A stretch of DNA of 64,000 nt from positions 1-64,000 of the forward strand of contig BGZK01000527.1 of assembly GCA_005406025.1 (NCBI GenBank), read 5' to 3'. Position numbers and translations under genes: made by a program. Source of the stretch: Eumeta japonica (lineage: Eukaryota > Arthropoda > Insecta > Lepidoptera > Psychidae). Below are positions 60,841 through 64,000 of this stretch, piece after piece; within the stretch, counting starts at the first letter, position 1; each line of letters starts with the position of its first letter. Below the pieces are notes generated by a model. The model was given only the letters and a program-made list of their open reading frames with translations, did not search any database and had not been told where the DNA came from.

Positions 60841-61445
60841 TTAACAGATGCTATTAAATTAAGTGTGGCGATAGCCCGCACAGCGCGGCACTAATTTCGT
60901 TTTTTAATATTTTAGTAAAAAATATATATTATCATATTACATGCATTTGCAATTAATAATAATGTTATCGAGATAATTATCTTTATGATTATCTATCGAT
61001 TTTTATTCGGTTTTGAACATGGACTTTTCAAATGTCAGTCTTCATTAAATTTATTTTATACATATAAATGAGACATCTATTGTCCATTTCAAAAATAGTT
61101 TAATCGGACAGCTTGATAAATTTACGAACTTTTTAATAAAAGTTCGTAAGTGTTTCATTTAGTTTTTTTTATTTAATTTATATTTAGATACTATTTTATA
61201 TGTAGGTATATATATACATATTATATTAAATTTTTAGTACATTATTTTTTTTAGATATTATTTTGCACTTCTCGTTTAAACTCTCAAAAGTTAACATATT
61301 ACACTTCATTATTTCTGTATTTAACCTCTCATTTGTTATAAATATAATATAATGCATCATAGATTACCGACAAAAGACTATTTGTTTCCCTACCAGTACG
61401 AGTATCAAAGGTGGCGTAAAGATCGGACTGTATATATTTATTACT

Positions 61446-61447
<2 letters not shown>

Positions 61448-61514
<67 letters not shown>
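61448..61514. repeat. (TA)n microsatellite
   Basis: About 33 uninterrupted TA units over 67 bp. It creates Tyr/Ile-repeat open frames on both strands (61352-61576 +, 61329-61817 -) that are not genes. Confidence 0.95.
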
Positions 61515-61517
<3 letters not shown>

Positions 61518-61539
61518 GCATGAAATGGCATCCGCATAA

Positions 61540-61855
61540 TATCTTACAAACATCCCCGTGTCTGTCCCGCGAATGAATCTCCCGCAATCACACGGACGAG
61601 CGGTCGGACAACGCGGCGCTGCATAAACACGCAGCCGTTTACGCGCACTCGTTAATTTTCCGACTTGTTGTGTAACCGACCGCCAAATGCGGCTCATCCT
61701 CGAGTACAAAAAGAGCGTGGCCGCCGCCCGCGCCGCACAATAACCGCACAAATTAGATTTCGGCCGGAGTCGGGCGCTTTTTGCGGCTGTTTGTTGTCGT
61801 CGGGCGAGAGGCATCATTCGATTTGTTGGATAGGCGTCGGCCGGCTTTACGCTAT
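61540..61855. promoter_or_regulatory. GC-rich island in hedgehog intron
   Basis: Balanced to GC-rich text (gagcggtcggacaacgcggc; gccgccgcccgcgccgcaca) with interspersed TAATT and AATTAGATTT homeodomain-like sites. Open frames across it are unlike any protein. Candidate intronic enhancer by composition and position; unproven. Confidence 0.35.
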
Positions 61856-61989
61856 TTTTTCATATAGTTTTTTTATACACTATTCTCCGATTCCACATAC
61901 ACACAGAGATCCCATATTTCGCGACGGCTGTAGGATAGATTTGTATAACCGCATACGCTTATTAAAGGTGCGGTGTGCGTGTAACTTTT

Positions 61990-62555
61990 GAAACGTGTGC
62001 AGCCGTTGTATTGCGTCGTATAGGTATGTTTACATCGTTACAAAGCGAGTAAAATATCTGTCCGTTTTCCGTTTCATTTGTCCTCTTTCAACGAATCATT
62101 TCTCACGAGTCACGAGAAAATCTAATTTAATGTAGAATTTACTCAAAAGAAGATAACCGATTTACGAGTTTATGGAAAGAAAACGCATCAAATTGCAAGT
62201 TGGACTCGTGCACGACGAGCTCCGCACCTACTACATTGCGTTAGCTCTCGGTAAAATTAAACAATATATACCTAAACTCAAGCAACTTCTAATTATATCC
62301 TGTGTTTTCCATTGGAATTTGATGACTTATGATTTTAGTTTAGCTTGTTCTAGAAACAACAAGACAATTCGTATTTTTTTATAAATTTTTAGAACCTGTA
62401 GATTCAGAGATAAAGGAGAAAATGTTAAATTTTCGTATATTGAGCGAATTTGATACTTCGACATTTTAATATAATACCGTAATAGTTATTTTGATTTTGA
62501 TACACGAAATGTTCAAATCGGAATACGTGATACAAAATTTTTAAACATGTTTCGA
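61990..62555. other. Non-coding stretch between islands
   Basis: AT-rich sequence with no recognisable gene. The open frame 62172-62384 (+) has no known relative. Confidence 0.5.
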
Positions 62556-62559
62556 GAAT

Positions 62560-63660
62560 TCTTTACGCGGGCACGTCGTCGAGCATTCTGCACGTCGAGA
62601 AAGTAAACATTGAAATTCTTTCTCTCCAAACATCGGCGAAACATCATTAGATGTTTGCGCGCGCGGCCCAGCGTGCGTACTAATTCACCCGGCGCTTCTG
62701 TTTTACATCTTTTCGCGGTGGATCTCTGCGTCTGGATTTAAATAGACAAACAGCGGCCGCGACCGACGCCACGCGCCCGCCAAACCGGCTCAGCTGACGG
62801 CGCGGTATCGTACGAAATCGCCCGTCCATATACGCCAATGACCAGTGACGTTTACGTACGCATTATTGAACGGTTATTGTTTTAGGTTGTGAGGAGCGAC
62901 TTATGATAGTGAAAATTGCATGTACTTACGACTTCTCGTACAAATAGGAAAATGTAAAATACGCTTGCGAAAGTTATTCTAATTGAAAAGCTCGCCCCGA
63001 GCGCCGCGCCCCGGACCCGAGGCGAAGCGCCCGCGAGCTCCGACTCCGGCCGACTCGAGGAAAAGTACGATTTTATATAAGCCGGCCCAGACGTTAGGTT
63101 AATGCCGTGAAGATGCGGCGATAAGCGGCCCGCGGCGGCGCGGGCGGCGCGCGCGCGCGGCGCAGCGGAGTGGCTGCGCAGACCCGCCCCGCGAGGACCA
63201 CCGGGAGAGCTAGGCGGCGCTGGTCGAGCCCGCGCCCGCGCACCGCTCGCACTCCGCCCGCGCCCCGCGCCCACGGCGTTCACCCCTAGCGCATTTATAA
63301 ACAGCTGATAAATAAATGTGGCCATTTTCCACCGACACTGTTAATTTATCTCGGCGGGAGGCCCGAGGGACGTCGCGATCGGAAATGATAATTTCCACTG
63401 CGCCGGCGCTCCTTCGCGTCGAGGCGCGCGGGCCGCCTCGCGCACGGCCCTTTAAATAACCGATTTAGCGAGACAAATAAGTCTTAATGCCGATCTTAAA
63501 TAACGTTGAACAGCGAAATCTCAACTGATTTATGGGCAGAGGAATACCAATTAGCCCGAGAGAGCGCGCGCCGCGCACGCTCATGCAAATGCCGAACCGC
63601 CGCGCCGTCGTGATTCATGCGCGCACATGAAAGCTACGCCGTGCGCTCGCCTCTCGCGCA
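62560..63660. promoter_or_regulatory. Large GC-rich island in hedgehog intron
   Basis: Over 1 kb of GC-rich, CpG-dense DNA, strongest at 62995-63300 and 63395-63450. Moderate-GC segments without long open frames lie between. The minus-strand frame 62882-63325 is Ala/Arg/Gly-rich with no domain and looks like a composition artefact. The block contains aatgccgatcttaaataacg and ttcatgcgcgcacatg, the kind of text seen in conserved non-coding DNA. A nearby promoter or 5' exon of hedgehog outside the window is also possible. Function is inferred. Confidence 0.35.
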
Positions 63661-64000
63661 TCGCACTACCTAGACTTGACAGGAATTTTAGGATATTCAA
63701 CTATTCAACTATAACTATAAGATCTTATCTTTCTTTTTTGTCAATTCTTTTGTAAGTAAATATATAATAAAATTTTAATACAGCAGCTTTTATAATCCGA
63801 ATGAATTTCAATTCACACGTAATAAACACAAAGCTACAATCGCAGCAGTTACAATATTATAATTAGATATTGAAATTGTCCTGATGCTACTGGAATCGGG
63901 ATTGGCTCCTCATGGGGGCACTGTCGAAATGCTGATTTAAATTTTGTAGTACACACTGTCGGTGTGCACAATAAAATACAATTTTAACAACGACCAACTA
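63661..64000. other. Non-coding stretch to the window edge
   Basis: AT-rich sequence. I see nothing recognisable. Confidence 0.5.

Larger units (their letters stand above)
52411..64000 (-). other. hh: Long hedgehog intron upstream of the Hint exon
   Basis: From the acceptor at 52411 to the window edge (over 11.5 kb) I find no exon of the Hedgehog signalling domain on the minus strand, so this is intron for as far as can be seen. It contains GC-rich islands, a hairpin, a MITE, the second 125-bp repeat copy, a dead mariner and several retroelement tails, listed separately. Parts not listed (52500-53030, 55000-55820, 58200-59610, 59860-61440) are AT-rich with no recognisable feature. Confidence 0.75.

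Noticed and set aside
61329..61817. 162-codon minus-strand open frame and the plus-strand 61352-61576 frame
   Set aside because: They run through the (TA)n microsatellite, giving Tyr/Ile repeats, and have no homologous sequence that I recognise.
62882..63325. 147-codon minus-strand open frame in the GC-rich island
   Set aside because: Ala/Arg/Gly-rich from base composition, with no recognisable domain. I specifically compared it with the Hedgehog signalling half and signal peptide and saw no match.
1..64000. CRISPR array, operons, phage or bacterial features
   Set aside because: No regularly spaced repeats, no dense ORFs and no ribosome-binding patterns. Introns, SINEs and insect transposons show a eukaryotic genome.

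Overview
The window is AT-rich animal DNA and looks lepidopteran. It holds one recognisable host gene in pieces: the two 3' exons of hedgehog, on the minus strand at 52268-52410 and 50266-50739. Around it lie many insect mobile elements: Helitron, mariner, BEL/Pao, an RTE-like LINE, a tRNA-derived SINE and MITEs. Several short repeat signatures are familiar from moth and butterfly genomes. There is no bacterial-type gene organisation, no CRISPR array and no rRNA or tRNA gene that I can support.

Layout. 1-9 kb is non-coding with a few GC-richer islands, two perfect hairpins and one MITE. 9.3-11.3 kb holds an interspersed repeat and a truncated BEL/Pao pol remnant (minus strand). 11-20.8 kb is non-coding with a SINE near 15.2 kb. 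20807-26320 is a Helitron with both termini intact but a Rep-helicase gene broken by many frameshifts. 30210-32560 is a DNA transposon of a type I cannot place, with short inverted ends, an 8-bp target duplication (7/8 matching) and a dead RNase-H-like transposase. 33.5-34.7 kb is a dead mariner. 35.0-43.3 kb is one RTE-like LINE on the minus strand, interrupted by other elements, including a second fragment of the unplaced transposon family. 44.3-45.0 kb is LTR-like, and 47.3-47.95 kb is a MITE.

50.2-64 kb is the hedgehog 3' part. The two exons encode the Hint/autoprocessing half: the Gly-Cys-Phe cleavage site, the Thr-Pro-Ala-His motif and the C-terminal Ser-Cys-Tyr block. The signalling half and signal peptide are not in the window, so the intron upstream of the Hint exon is longer than 11.5 kb. 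That intron contains GC-rich islands that may be regulatory, a second dead mariner with a perfect 22-bp fold-back inside it, a 25-bp hairpin and a small MITE. A 125-bp direct repeat (about 96% identical) occurs once on each side of the first Hint exon.

The most interesting items are the unplaced 8-bp-TSD transposon, the duplicated repeat flanking a hedgehog exon, the template-switch-like palindrome in the mariner, and the nested LINE locus. No exciting new multi-gene system is evident. All mobile-element genes seen here are inactivated.
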